Origin: Shewanella decolorationis S12
GTDB lineage: Bacteria > Pseudomonadota > Gammaproteobacteria > Enterobacterales > Shewanellaceae
DNA: 64,000 nt
NCBI RefSeq assembly: GCF_000485795.1
Contig: NZ_AXZL01000073.1
Coordinates: 62,001 to 126,000 of the forward strand
Reading direction: 5' to 3'
This document shows, piece by piece, positions 28,040-37,358 of this stretch. Each line of letters begins with the position of its first letter. Position 1 is the stretch's first letter. Position numbers and translations under genes: made by a program. The notes under the pieces were generated by a model that was not told the DNA's origin, did no database searches, and was given only the letters and a program-made list of their open reading frames with translations.

Positions 28040-29584
28040 ATGAGTCACAATAGTCCAAATGCAGAGAATGATCTGCGCGAAGTCAAGCAGTTAGGCATGT
28101 GGGCCTCCATAACTAGCCTAAGTTATATTTTTTGGTTAGTGGGCGGCATGGAGCTGGTCGAGCGTATCGCCTATTACGGCGTTAAAGCCAGTGCGGGCTT
28201 GTACGCCAAAGCCCCCGAGTCGGCGGGCGGTCTGGGGATCAGCCTCAGCGACTATGGCATCATTATTTCACTTTGGGCCATTATGCAGACCTTTGTGCCC
28301 GTGTTTACAGGCGGGATTTCCGATAGGGTTGGCTACAAGGAAACCATTTTCGGCTCTACCGTGATAAAAATCATGGGCTACCTGACCATGGCGTTCTTCC
28401 CCAGTTTTTGGGGCTTTTTATCGGGGGCACTATTACTCGCTATTGGTACTGGGATATTTAAACCCGGCATTCAAGGCACCTTAGTGCTCTCCACCAATCG
28501 CAATAACACCTCGATGGCCTGGGGAATATTTTATCAAGTGGTGAATATCGGTGGCTTCTTGGGCCCATTGGTTGCCGTACATATGCGCCAACTTTCTTGG
28601 GATAATGTGTTTTATGCCTGCGCTGCGATTATCTCGTTAAACTTCTTGTTTTTATTAACTTATACCGAGCCGGGTAAAGCCGAACGTCTCGCCCGTAATC
28701 AACAAATTAAATCCGGTGAAATTAAGCAAGAATCACTCTGGCGCGATGCTTGGCATGAGCTTAAAAAGCCTATCGTAATTTATTACATGCTGGTGTTCTC
28801 TGGCTTTTGGTTCCTTTTTAATGCCCTGTTCGACGTACTGCCTATTCATATTTCGGAGTGGGTCGATACCAGTGTGATTGTCACCAGCCTGTTTGGTAGC
28901 GAAGGTACCAGTAACGGCATTTTACAGTTCTGGCTCGGGTTAAATAACGAAGGCACTAAGGTGATGCCTGAGGGCATGTTAAACCTTAACGCCGGCCTGA
29001 TTATGACCAGCTGCTTTTTAATTGCCGCCCTGACCGCCAAATACCGCATCACCACGGCAATGCTGATTGGCTGTTTACTCAGTATCTTAGCCTTTGTGTT
29101 TATCGGTGCCTTCCATGCGGCGTGGTTTATCGTGCTTGCCATCGCCATGTTCTCCATCGGCGAGATGATGATAAGCCCGAAGAAGAACGAATTTATGGGT
29201 AACATTGCCCCCGAAGGTAAAAAAGCCATGTACCTTGGCTTTGTGATGTTACCTCAAGGAATTGGTTGGGGCTTAGAAGGCTATTTTGGCCCAAAACTCT
29301 ATGAGATTTTTGCCTCGAAAGAATTGTTCTCACGCGAGTTATTACTCGAACGCGGCATGAGCTCAGCGGATGTGAACGCTATCCCGCAAGGGGAAGCCTT
29401 TACCACCTTAGTCAGCTTTACTGGCGAAAACGCCCATGATCTGACTCAGCTGCTCTACCACAGCCACAATATCGGCATGGCTTGGTATATTATCGCCGCG
29501 ATCGGCACCATTTCGGCTGTAGGGATTTATATCTATGGTAAGTGGTTACTGACGCTGCAACGAGCGCAGCAAGCCGTGCACTAA
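28040..29584 (+). CDS. Proton-dependent oligopeptide transporter (POT/PTR family)
   Basis: The 514-residue major-facilitator protein carries the POT signature in helix 1, GMELVERIAYYG (ExxER motif for proton coupling), followed by SLWAIMQTFVPVFTGGISDRVGYK and GTGIFKPGIQGTLV, the PTR family block. Uptake of di- and tripeptides is the expected role. Two long hydrophilic loops separate the halves. It is transcribed alone, from a ribosome binding site gggaagga to the terminator at 29662-29692. POT paralogues are common in Shewanella, so the exact substrate range cannot be given. Confidence 0.88.
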   Translation: MSHNSPNAENDLREVKQLGMWASITSLSYIFWLVGGMELVERIAYYGVKASAGLYAKAPESAGGLGISLSDYGIIISLWAIMQTFVPVFTGGISDRVGYKETIFGSTVIKIMGYLTMAFFPSFWGFLSGALLLAIGTGIFKPGIQGTLVLSTNRNNTSMAWGIFYQVVNIGGFLGPLVAVHMRQLSWDNVFYACAAIISLNFLFLLTYTEPGKAERLARNQQIKSGEIKQESLWRDAWHELKKPIVIYYMLVFSGFWFLFNALFDVLPIHISEWVDTSVIVTSLFGSEGTSNGILQFWLGLNNEGTKVMPEGMLNLNAGLIMTSCFLIAALTAKYRITTAMLIGCLLSILAFVFIGAFHAAWFIVLAIAMFSIGEMMISPKKNEFMGNIAPEGKKAMYLGFVMLPQGIGWGLEGYFGPKLYEIFASKELFSRELLLERGMSSADVNAIPQGEAFTTLVSFTGENAHDLTQLLYHSHNIGMAWYIIAAIGTISAVGIYIYGKWLLTLQRAQQAVH

Positions 29585-29661
29585 TGGATTGAGGTCTTTA
29601 GGGGTACACGTTCTGCCCCCAATAGGCTTATCTAAAAAGTGATTTCTAAAAAGTAAGTTAG

Positions 29662-29692
29662 AAAAAGTGAGTGTATAGGCACTCACTTTTTT
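29662..29692 (+). terminator. Terminator after the POT transporter gene
   Basis: The stem AAAAAGTGAGTG/CACTCACTTTTT with a 6-base loop and six T downstream lies about 80 bases after the stop. The symmetric A tract means it can also serve the convergent DUF3087 gene. Confidence 0.88.
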
Positions 29693-29724
29693 GTTGGATG
29701 TGACAATGCTTGGCACAAATGTCA

Positions 29725-30246
29725 CTAAAAACCCGCTAACAACGCTACTTCAAATTGCTCGGCCGAGAGCGTTAACCCCAAGGCGTTGCACTGCTCTTGC
29801 AGTTGGTTTAACTCCTTATCAACGCTGGATAAGGTCAAAGTATTATCATCCAGCAGATAGACTTGGCGTAAACTGGTAAAGTAAAACAGCAGCGTAATCA
29901 AGGCATTTACATCATTAGTCGCCGCCGCACCCCGAATTTTACTCAGCTTACGGTAAATGCGATTTTGTAGCTGCTTTAACTGCCAGACGTAATAAATCTC
30001 TCTAAAAAAGGGCTTAGTCTTAAGTTGATACACTATGGCACTACAGAGTAACACCGCCAAAATCACCCCGAGTAGATTCCAGTGGAAATTCCCTGTTGGC
30101 TCACCGGGCACTGCCTCAACACCAAAGAGCGCAATCAATCCCGCCCCAAAACTTAAGGATAAAACAATCAACCCCAGCACTAAGGCCACCATAAACAGGT
30201 TCATATTGCTGCGGTAAACCGTTTTATCTACTTGCTGTAACTTCAT
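29725..30246 (-). CDS. DUF3087 family membrane protein
   Basis: The 173-residue protein from the ATG at 30246 (MKLQQVDKTVYRSN), preceded by gaagtgag, has two transmembrane helices (about 17-40 and 58-78) and a cytoplasmic helical C-terminal region. The composition and layout match the uncharacterised DUF3087 family of marine gamma-proteobacteria. The frame runs open another 48 codons upstream with no family resemblance. It converges with the POT gene. No function is known. Confidence 0.65.
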   Translation of the reverse strand: MKLQQVDKTVYRSNMNLFMVALVLGLIVLSLSFGAGLIALFGVEAVPGEPTGNFHWNLLGVILAVLLCSAIVYQLKTKPFFREIYYVWQLKQLQNRIYRKLSKIRGAAATNDVNALITLLFYFTSLRQVYLLDDNTLTLSSVDKELNQLQEQCNALGLTLSAEQFEVALLAGF

Positions 30247-30577
30247 TGGCTCACTTCTTATCGAAAAATACCTATGGGCGGCGCAGCATAACTCAGTTTG
30301 CTTGAGCCTGCCTGAATAAAAACTTGTATAACAACCAAGGAGACAAAGATACAAACTGAAACAAGCAAACCTAAGTTTACAAATCACCAAATTACTAATA
30401 AATTTATTTAGTTACTCTCTAATTGCCGAAACAGATTTCCGTAAGCAAGGCATTAACGCAGATACAAAGCAGTAAACAAAACGGTGTACAATTTATCGAT
30501 AGCCCAATCAGTGATTGTTTGTATAAAACAAACTTACCCCATTGAAATTGGAATAATGCAGCCATCTAAGGAATAAC
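30247..30577 (+). promoter_or_regulatory. Spacer before the solute-binding-like gene with an inverted repeat
   Basis: The AT-rich spacer carries GTTTGT at 30517-30522 and ACAAAC at 30528-30533, separated by ATAAA. The repeat overlaps a possible -10 element (TATAAA) and ends 44 bases before the start codon at 30578, a typical repressor position. Nothing else is recognised; no gene is called. Confidence 0.4.
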
Positions 30578-31354
30578 ATGGCAGTAAAAAACACCTTAAA
30601 ACAGTTGCTCTTATTGTTACTTTTAAGCACTAGCGGCGCCATCAATGCGCAAGAACTGCTCGCCGTTGGCACCTCTTTTAGCCAGATTTTTGAACAAAAA
30701 TCTAATGGTGAATACAGCGGTTTGGGTGTAGATATTCTCAATCGATTTGCCGAACAACAGAAAGTCGTTATTCATTATCAAATCGCACCTTGGCGACGGG
30801 CTCAGGCAATGGTCGAGCGAGGGCAAGCGGATATTCTAATTGGCCCCTATATTTCAGAAGCACGACAGAAAGTCTTAGCCTTTTCGTCCCTCGCCTTTTA
30901 TCGCGATGAAATTGTTTTTTATGCAAGAACAAATAATCCCACAACTTGGGATGGCACCTACGACAATATCCACGGATTGCGGATAGGTAAAATGCAGGGA
31001 TGGAGCTATGGTTATCGATTTAATGAGCGGACAAAAACACTCACAATTAATGAATTTGCCGATCTCAAAAGTGGTATAGAACGCTTATCCCGCGGCGATC
31101 TCGATTTACTTGCAACCAATGTACGTAATACTCAAGCCGTGCTTTCGCAAATCAAAATCCCGCAGGCCATTACGCCTATTATGCCGGTCATTGATATTCA
31201 AGATGGTTTTATGGCCTTCCCCAAATATCAGAAGTTTCAACCGCTTCAGCAACATTTTGATCAATTTTTACAAGCAATGTATGACTCAGGAGAACTTGCA
31301 AAGCTTGCAAAAATCAGAGGGGTTACCATCCCTAGCTCAGCGCTTATCGATTAA
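30578..31354 (+). CDS. Periplasmic solute-binding protein, family 3-like
   Basis: The 258-residue protein has a signal peptide (about 1-24, cleaved after INAQ-like sequence) and the fold pattern of the bacterial extracellular solute-binding family 3: GLGVDILNRFAEQQKVVIHYQIAPWRRAQAMVERGQADILIGPY, then a second lobe with GLRIGKMQGWSYG. It starts after aagga about seven bases upstream. No ABC transporter permease or ATPase gene is adjacent, so it may be an orphan binding protein, as is frequent in Shewanella. The ligand is unknown, and the protein converges with the CobW-type gene. Confidence 0.8.
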   Translation: MAVKNTLKQLLLLLLLSTSGAINAQELLAVGTSFSQIFEQKSNGEYSGLGVDILNRFAEQQKVVIHYQIAPWRRAQAMVERGQADILIGPYISEARQKVLAFSSLAFYRDEIVFYARTNNPTTWDGTYDNIHGLRIGKMQGWSYGYRFNERTKTLTINEFADLKSGIERLSRGDLDLLATNVRNTQAVLSQIKIPQAITPIMPVIDIQDGFMAFPKYQKFQPLQQHFDQFLQAMYDSGELAKLAKIRGVTIPSSALID

Positions 31355-31368
31355 TCTCTTCGCCACAC

Positions 31369-32466
31369 TCAGACGACTAAGCAGTCAAGCAGCGCTTGTT
31401 CAATGGCATCCCAATTCAATGCCTCGGTGGCAATCATTTCCAGCCGGGAATCTAGGCTATCGTCCAGCTCTGTCACCGCCATATCGCCATCACTCCAATT
31501 GATCCCAGCAATACCATCGCTGGTGATCATCACAGCTTTTAACCGCAAAAGTGCAGAATGACCTTGAGTCTGTGCCGAGATAAATTGCATGAGTTTATCA
31601 AAATCAAACTCTTGCATTGGCTCAACGACCCAGCCACAGCTAAAACAGCCTTCGCCCTGATTGTGTTTACGCACTAAGCCGCGCGCATCAAACTGAAATC
31701 CTTGCTCGCTCGCTTCCTCAGCAAAAACGCTCTGTAATGCTAAGTTGTCAGTAGGTTTACGCAAAAAACTTGCGGATGCAGTCACTGGTGTAAAAGCGGC
31801 GGATTTGCCATTCAATGCTTTTTGACGCCGTGGCTGCTTAAGGCTGTCGAGCAAAGTTTCGGATAATCCCTGTGATGCATTGTGTTCAACCACACGAGTA
31901 TCACTCAGCTGTAACTCATTCAAATATTGACTTAAGTCCTCCGCCAAGCGCCCGCCCTCTGCCGCTTCAAACTCGGGGTATAAATCGGTTTTCGTGGTGA
32001 CTATTACATCGGCAACCTGCAACTGCTGGATAAAATTATCGTGCCCATGGTAGCGCTCATCCCGTAATTTGCGTGCATCGACAAGGCATAGGGTGCTCTG
32101 TAAGCTGATAACATTGTGATAATGGGACGCGCTAAGCACTTTGATTATCTCGTTGGGATGCCCAAGCCCCGTTGGCTCTATCAGTAATCTGTCGGGCTTT
32201 GCACGGGCGATCAGTTGATTGATAGCAACTTGAGTTGGCACACCTGCGGCGCAGCACATACAACCACCCGCCACCTCACGAATTTGCACGCCGCTGTCGC
32301 TAGCATCCATCAACCCGGCATCAATCCCGACTTCACCAAACTCATTGACTAATACTGCCCAGGTTTCGCCTTCGGGTTTGGTTTTAAGGAGCTGTTTAAT
32401 CAGGCTAGTTTTACCAACGCCTAAAAAGCCTGTGATGATATTGGTGGGAATGGCTTTGACTATCAT
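31369..32466 (-). CDS. CobW/COG0523 family G3E GTPase (metal chaperone, YeiR/ZNG1-like)
   Basis: The product has about 365 residues. Visible are the Walker A motif NIITGFLGVGKTSL, the metal-binding CxCC motif in AGGCMCCAAG, the Walker B-region LLIEPTGLGHP, and TKTD for guanine recognition. A second cysteine pair, GCFSCGW, lies in the C-terminal region. COG0523 proteins are GTP-dependent metal insertases for zinc, cobalt or iron; the YeiR/ZNG1 type fits best by length. I chose the ATG at 32466, preceded by gagagtg; an ATG at 32481 is possible. No Zur-like operator was identified. Confidence 0.85.
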   Translation of the reverse strand: MIVKAIPTNIITGFLGVGKTSLIKQLLKTKPEGETWAVLVNEFGEVGIDAGLMDASDSGVQIREVAGGCMCCAAGVPTQVAINQLIARAKPDRLLIEPTGLGHPNEIIKVLSASHYHNVISLQSTLCLVDARKLRDERYHGHDNFIQQLQVADVIVTTKTDLYPEFEAAEGGRLAEDLSQYLNELQLSDTRVVEHNASQGLSETLLDSLKQPRRQKALNGKSAAFTPVTASASFLRKPTDNLALQSVFAEEASEQGFQFDARGLVRKHNQGEGCFSCGWVVEPMQEFDFDKLMQFISAQTQGHSALLRLKAVMITSDGIAGINWSDGDMAVTELDDSLDSRLEMIATEALNWDAIEQALLDCLVV

Positions 32467-32535
32467 GGACGACACTCTCATGGCAACGAACAGAATTGAG
32501 GGCACTCGAGTGTAGGGATTATCCCGTTAAAGCTC

Positions 32536-32561
32536 AACAAAAAGCGCGCCTATGGCGCGCT
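32536..32561 (-). terminator. Terminator of the RhlE-type helicase gene
   Basis: The GC-rich stem AGCGCGCC/GGCGCGCT with a 3-base loop is followed, read leftward, by five T and then GTTG. It lies about 30 bases beyond the helicase stop. Confidence 0.85.
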
Positions 32562-32589
32562 GATAAATGGATAAGTGGAAGCTGAGGGA

Positions 32590-33990
32590 TTATTTACCCT
32601 TTGGAGTATTCGGCTTATTTTTGGCGTATTTACCTTCACGGGCTGGCGATTTACGCGCCCGAGCTTGGCTTTCGCTCGATTGACCAAATCCGGCGTTGCC
32701 GCCAAAGCCGCCCTTACCTCGCGCGCCGTTGCCTTTCGAGCCATGACCTTTAGTGCCATTGCCGCCCGCCCCTTTAGCCCCTGTATTGCGACTGCTCTTG
32801 TAATTCCACTTAGCGGTCTTAGTGGTTGCCGTAGGCGCCTCACGGTAACGCGCTGGCAGCGGTGTGCCTTCCTCGTAACCGGGCTGTACCGTCACTGGCA
32901 GGGTTTGGCCAATCAAGGTCTCAATCTCAGCTAGCATCTCATCGTCGGCTGGAGACACAAATGAAATCGCGCGACCCGAGAGCCCCGCACGGCCGGTGCG
33001 GCCAATACGGTGAACATAGTCTTCCGCAAGGAATGGCAATTCGAGGTTAATCACTAAGGGCAACGCTTGAATATCTAAGCCGCGCGCCGCCACATCGGTC
33101 GCCACCAGCACCCGCAGTTTGCCAGCTTTAAAATCATCGAGCACGCGATTACGCGCGCCTTGGGTTTTATCGCCGTGGAACACGCCCGCGCTGATCCCAT
33201 CGAGGCTGAGTTCCTGCAATAGATGCTCGGCGCATTCCTTGGTGCTGGCAAACACCAGCACCTGACGCCAATTATTGCGCCCGACAAGCTCTGACAATAA
33301 CTCGGCCTTGCGGCGCTTATCGACTCGATAAACGAGCTGCTCAACCGTGGATGCCGTGGTATTTTCGGCCACATTGACCCACTCGGGTTGATTGAGCATC
33401 TTATGGGAAAGTTGCTTGACCGCATCACTGTAGGTGGCTGAAAACAACATGGTTTGATGCTCTGTGGCGATTAGGCGTTTTACCTTTTCAATATCGCGCA
33501 CAAAACCTAAATCGAGCATGCGGTCCGCTTCGTCGATCACTAAGGTAGTCACACTCGATAGATCTAAATGGAACTGGCCAATGATATCGAATAGTCGCCC
33601 TGGTGTTGCGACCAGAATATCCACGCCCTGCTCCACCCCTTTACGCTGGGGATTCATGTTAGCCCCGCCATAAACGGCTAAGGTTTTCAGGGGTAAAAAC
33701 TGGCTATATTTCTGAATATTAGCGCAAACTTGAATCGCCAGTTCTCGGGTCGGCGTCATCACCAGCGCACGCAGCAGAGGCTTATCATTTGGCTGTTTTG
33801 ACAGTTGCTCAAGCACGGGTAAGGCAAAGGATGCGGTTTTGCCTGTGCCCGTTTGGGCGCAGGCCATAATGTCTTTTCCTTCGAGCGCGAGGGGGATCAC
33901 CTGCTGCTGCACTTGCGTGAGCTGCTGATAGCCACACTCAGCTATCGCATTCAAAATAGGGGAAGATAAGCCGAGTGTGTCAAATTTCAT
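32590..33990 (-). CDS. rhlE: DEAD-box RNA helicase, RhlE type
   Basis: The 466-residue ATP-dependent RNA helicase shows the Q motif (about 1-30), AQTGTGKT (motif I), PTRELA, GG, TPGR, DEAD (VIDEADRML), SAT, and in the second RecA lobe FHGDK, LVATDVAARGLDI and HRIGRTGRAG. The last 90 residues are a basic, glycine/lysine-rich tail (GxKGxG-like units, AKGAGGNGTKGHGSKGNG) expected to bind RNA without sequence specificity. Roles of the family include ribosome assembly and mRNA turnover at low temperature. It is monocistronic, with a terminator at 32536-32561. Confidence 0.88.
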   Translation of the reverse strand: MKFDTLGLSSPILNAIAECGYQQLTQVQQQVIPLALEGKDIMACAQTGTGKTASFALPVLEQLSKQPNDKPLLRALVMTPTRELAIQVCANIQKYSQFLPLKTLAVYGGANMNPQRKGVEQGVDILVATPGRLFDIIGQFHLDLSSVTTLVIDEADRMLDLGFVRDIEKVKRLIATEHQTMLFSATYSDAVKQLSHKMLNQPEWVNVAENTTASTVEQLVYRVDKRRKAELLSELVGRNNWRQVLVFASTKECAEHLLQELSLDGISAGVFHGDKTQGARNRVLDDFKAGKLRVLVATDVAARGLDIQALPLVINLELPFLAEDYVHRIGRTGRAGLSGRAISFVSPADDEMLAEIETLIGQTLPVTVQPGYEEGTPLPARYREAPTATTKTAKWNYKSSRNTGAKGAGGNGTKGHGSKGNGARGKGGFGGNAGFGQSSESQARARKSPAREGKYAKNKPNTPKGK

Positions 33991-34219
33991 AAAAGCTCTT
34001 TTTGTTAGTGCGAAGTGTTAATGCAAAACCGCTGAGTGCAGCTTGGTTGAATAAAGTGCGGCGTTGTCTGCAGCTTTATCAACCGCTACACGAATCAACT
34101 GCTATTCGAATCAGCTGCCATATGGCCCTTTACGGGGTCGCGGAGTCTAGCAAAGTTTACGACGCATTTATAGGCAAAAAATGCCTATCAGCGCAGGGCA
34201 ATGGTTACACAGCTATCAA

Positions 34220-37200
34220 CTAAGCCTCTTTAACCAAATACTTGCTCGCAAACTCAGTAGCGTTCACTGGCCTTGAAAATAAGTAACCTTGACCATAATC
34301 GCAGCCTGCATTGAGCAACACTTGGCGCTGCGCCTCGGTTTCGACCCCTTCGGCGATCACTTTCATCCCGAGTTTATGGGCCATTACGATAATGGCTTCG
34401 CACAGGGTTTGATCGTTTTCATCCGTATCAATATTGCGGGTAAAGGATTGGTCGATTTTTAAGTAATCGATATCGAACTTCTTCAAATACGCTAAGGACG
34501 AATAACCGGTACCAAAGTCGTCTAGGGAAACTTGAACGCCCGCATCCCGATAGGCCAAGAGTTTTTCAGTCACGCCCATACTGGCATCGAGGAGTAACCC
34601 TTCGGTGATCTCGACGCACACCCCTGTACCAGTGACATCCAATTCCTGTAGTAACTCCAACCAATTGTGTAACAGCGTACCCTCATCGCGGAACTGGATC
34701 GGTGATTTGTTGACGCTAATTTGGATCTCAACCCCAAGGTTTTTTCGCCATAGGGCACTTTGGCGCGCCGCCTGTTCGAATACCCAATTGCCAATCTCGA
34801 CAATCAGCCCAGTATCTTCAGCCACAGGAATAAATTCCGCAGGAGAAACCTGCCCCCGTTCAGGATGGAACCAACGCAGCAACGCTTCCGCCTTTAGCAC
34901 TTCGCCCGTTTCCATAGTGACAATAGGTTGATAGTGCAGTTCAAACTCTTTATTCACCACCGCTTGACGCAAATCATGAATTAAGCGCATCCGATACTTG
35001 GCGTATTCCTGCATCGAAGGGGTGAAATAGTTGAAACGATTACGACCCTGATCTTTCGCCGCATACATAGCCTGATCCGCATGTTTGAGCAGACCTTCGA
35101 TGCTGGTCGCATCATCAGGATAAAGCGTGATGCCGATACTGGCGCTGATATAGGCGGTTTCCTCCCCCAACACATAGGGCTCGGCTATGCGTCTTAAAAT
35201 ATGTTCGGCAACCCGCTCTATCCCTTTATGGTCAGCCATCGAACTGAGCACCACAGTAAACTCATCGCCACCGAGACGCGCCACCACATCGGCATCCCGC
35301 ACACAGGATTTTAAGCGACTGGCGGTTTCTATCAGCAGGAGATCCCCCATAGCATGGCCTAGGGTATCGTTCACTTCTTTAAAGTAATCCAAATCGAGGA
35401 ACATCAGAGCAAAGTGATTTCGATTACGGTCGGCATTTTTGATTTCGGCGGCTAAATATTCGAGCAACATGCGCCGATTCGGCAAGCCCGTGAGCGTGTC
35501 GTAGTTGGCCTGTTTCCAGATCAAATGCTCGCTCTGTTTTTTATCTGTGATATCAGAAAACAATGCCACACGGCGATAGGGCTGACCTTCTTTGTCGTTA
35601 ATTGTGTTGATAGTTAGCCAAATCACGTATTCTTCATTGTTTTTACGCCGTTGGCGCATTTCTCCTTGCCACTCGCCTTTTTCACGAATGTCATTATTCA
35701 TATGAGTATAAAAATCATGCCCATTCAGGTCGCAATACAGCATACGAATATGCTGCCCACGAATTTCAGACTCACTGTAGCCAGTAATTGCAGTAAACGC
35801 GGCGTTTACTGTGATAATCACGCCATTTTCATCGAGCACACTCATGGCTTCAGAACTATTGTTATAGACCAATGCTGAGAGTTTTAAAGACTCCTCAATC
35901 AACTTCGCTTCAGTGATATCGGTATAAGTACCGCACATTCTCAAGGCGTTGTTATTGGCATCGCGGCTCACCACTTTACCCGTATCTAAAATCCAGCGGA
36001 TATCACGATTAAGAGTTTTTAAGCGATATTCCATCCTATGTTGCGGCGTTTCCCCACGAATATGGGCCTCGATGGAGTGCAGCACCTTGGGCCTGTCCTC
36101 GGCGATAATCGAGTCCATCCATTGGCGGCTATTGGCATTGAGCATATCGATATCGCAACCTAAGATATCTGCGCTGCGAGTATTACGCTCGATATGATCA
36201 TTACGAATATCCCAGTCCCATACGCCAAGATCACTACTGCTCAGAACCAACTCAAGTTGCTCACGACTGGCGAGTACCTCCATGTCAGCTAATGTTTGCG
36301 CCGTGACATCCAAAAAGCCAGCAATAACCAGCAAGACTTGATGGTTTGCGCGCTTACATGCCACTGTCATATGGGTGTAAACCAGTGAACCATCCTTCGC
36401 AATAAAGCGTTTATCTAATTCATAATTATCGATTTTCCCTTCAAGCATTAGCTCAAATTTCAATACATCAGCTTCGATATCATCGGGGTGAGTGAGCTGC
36501 TTCCAAGTCATATGCAGCAACTCATCCTCTGAGTATTTAAGCATCTGGCATAATCTTGGATTCACCTTGATCCACTTTTGATCGACGCCAGTAATGGCAA
36601 TCCCAATATTGCCGACGTTAAATTGGCTGCGAAATAAAAAATCATCCTGCAAACGGATTTGCTCGTCCCGCTCTAGCTCAAAACGGCGAGATAGCAAGCG
36701 ACTCAACAGCCAAGTGGCCAGAGGATAAATCAGTAAAATGGGTAGAGTAATTTTTGCGAGAACGGGTATAGCAAATTGACTCGGCAGCAGGAAAAACCAC
36801 GACAACATGACAAGATGCACTAAGAAGGCAAAACCTATTACTTCAGTGCCCGAAATATTCGCAAGGTGAGCTTTTCGATAATGCCGCCATATCACACCGA
36901 TAAGACCGGAACTGATAATGACGCCAACACCAACCCACATGGCAACACCGCCAATACTGAGTCGGTACAAGGATGTGATAACAACGGCAATCGCCGTCGG
37001 TAAACCACCAAAAAACAGGCCAGAAACACATAACAGCACAGAGCGGGTATCGAAGATAATACCGGGTTCAAACATCCATGGGGTACTCATAATCGCGACA
37101 CCTATGCCACCTATGAGTAACCCGATCCCCAGCCGCCACAGCAAAAAATACTGCCGCTGATGCTTTTTAGGAATTGCATCGTACAAAAACACTAAGGCGA

Positions 37201-37249
37201 GCAATAACGCCGCATTTTGTACTAAGGGTAAAAAAATGCTTTTATCCAT
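34220..37249 (-). CDS. Membrane sensor with PAS, GGDEF and EAL domains (cyclic-di-GMP turnover)
   Basis: The 1009-residue protein has a 5TM-LYT type sensor (about 1-200), three PAS domains (about 215-330, 335-460, 465-580), a GGDEF domain with an intact ARLGGDEF (about 655-663) and an I-site-like RDAD just before it, and an EAL domain with intact AEALLRW (about 785) plus the catalytic blocks EITEG, DDFGTGYSSL and IAEGVET. Both activities could therefore be active; many such hybrids act mainly as phosphodiesterases. It follows glgA on the same strand after 110 bases with no visible terminator. A link of c-di-GMP to glycogen is speculative. Confidence 0.88.
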   Translation of the reverse strand: MDKSIFLPLVQNAALLLALVFLYDAIPKKHQRQYFLLWRLGIGLLIGGIGVAIMSTPWMFEPGIIFDTRSVLLCVSGLFFGGLPTAIAVVITSLYRLSIGGVAMWVGVGVIISSGLIGVIWRHYRKAHLANISGTEVIGFAFLVHLVMLSWFFLLPSQFAIPVLAKITLPILLIYPLATWLLSRLLSRRFELERDEQIRLQDDFLFRSQFNVGNIGIAITGVDQKWIKVNPRLCQMLKYSEDELLHMTWKQLTHPDDIEADVLKFELMLEGKIDNYELDKRFIAKDGSLVYTHMTVACKRANHQVLLVIAGFLDVTAQTLADMEVLASREQLELVLSSSDLGVWDWDIRNDHIERNTRSADILGCDIDMLNANSRQWMDSIIAEDRPKVLHSIEAHIRGETPQHRMEYRLKTLNRDIRWILDTGKVVSRDANNNALRMCGTYTDITEAKLIEESLKLSALVYNNSSEAMSVLDENGVIITVNAAFTAITGYSESEIRGQHIRMLYCDLNGHDFYTHMNNDIREKGEWQGEMRQRRKNNEEYVIWLTINTINDKEGQPYRRVALFSDITDKKQSEHLIWKQANYDTLTGLPNRRMLLEYLAAEIKNADRNRNHFALMFLDLDYFKEVNDTLGHAMGDLLLIETASRLKSCVRDADVVARLGGDEFTVVLSSMADHKGIERVAEHILRRIAEPYVLGEETAYISASIGITLYPDDATSIEGLLKHADQAMYAAKDQGRNRFNYFTPSMQEYAKYRMRLIHDLRQAVVNKEFELHYQPIVTMETGEVLKAEALLRWFHPERGQVSPAEFIPVAEDTGLIVEIGNWVFEQAARQSALWRKNLGVEIQISVNKSPIQFRDEGTLLHNWLELLQELDVTGTGVCVEITEGLLLDASMGVTEKLLAYRDAGVQVSLDDFGTGYSSLAYLKKFDIDYLKIDQSFTRNIDTDENDQTLCEAIIVMAHKLGMKVIAEGVETEAQRQVLLNAGCDYGQGYLFSRPVNATEFASKYLVKEA

Positions 37250-37358
37250 GGATGTGGAAGCAACTCCAAAAATGAGGAAATGGTTTATCTTACGAAAACT
37301 CTCCCCCAGAAGTGTAGCAGAATTGCTTACAAATCATGATCTAATTACATGGGCTAAT

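Noticed and set aside
34002..34223. 73-codon frame between the helicase gene and the GGDEF-EAL gene
   Set aside because: It has no clear binding site and no family resemblance. The region is better explained as promoter and 3' end; a small ATAGGCA/TGCCTAT hairpin at 34170-34188 has no T tract.
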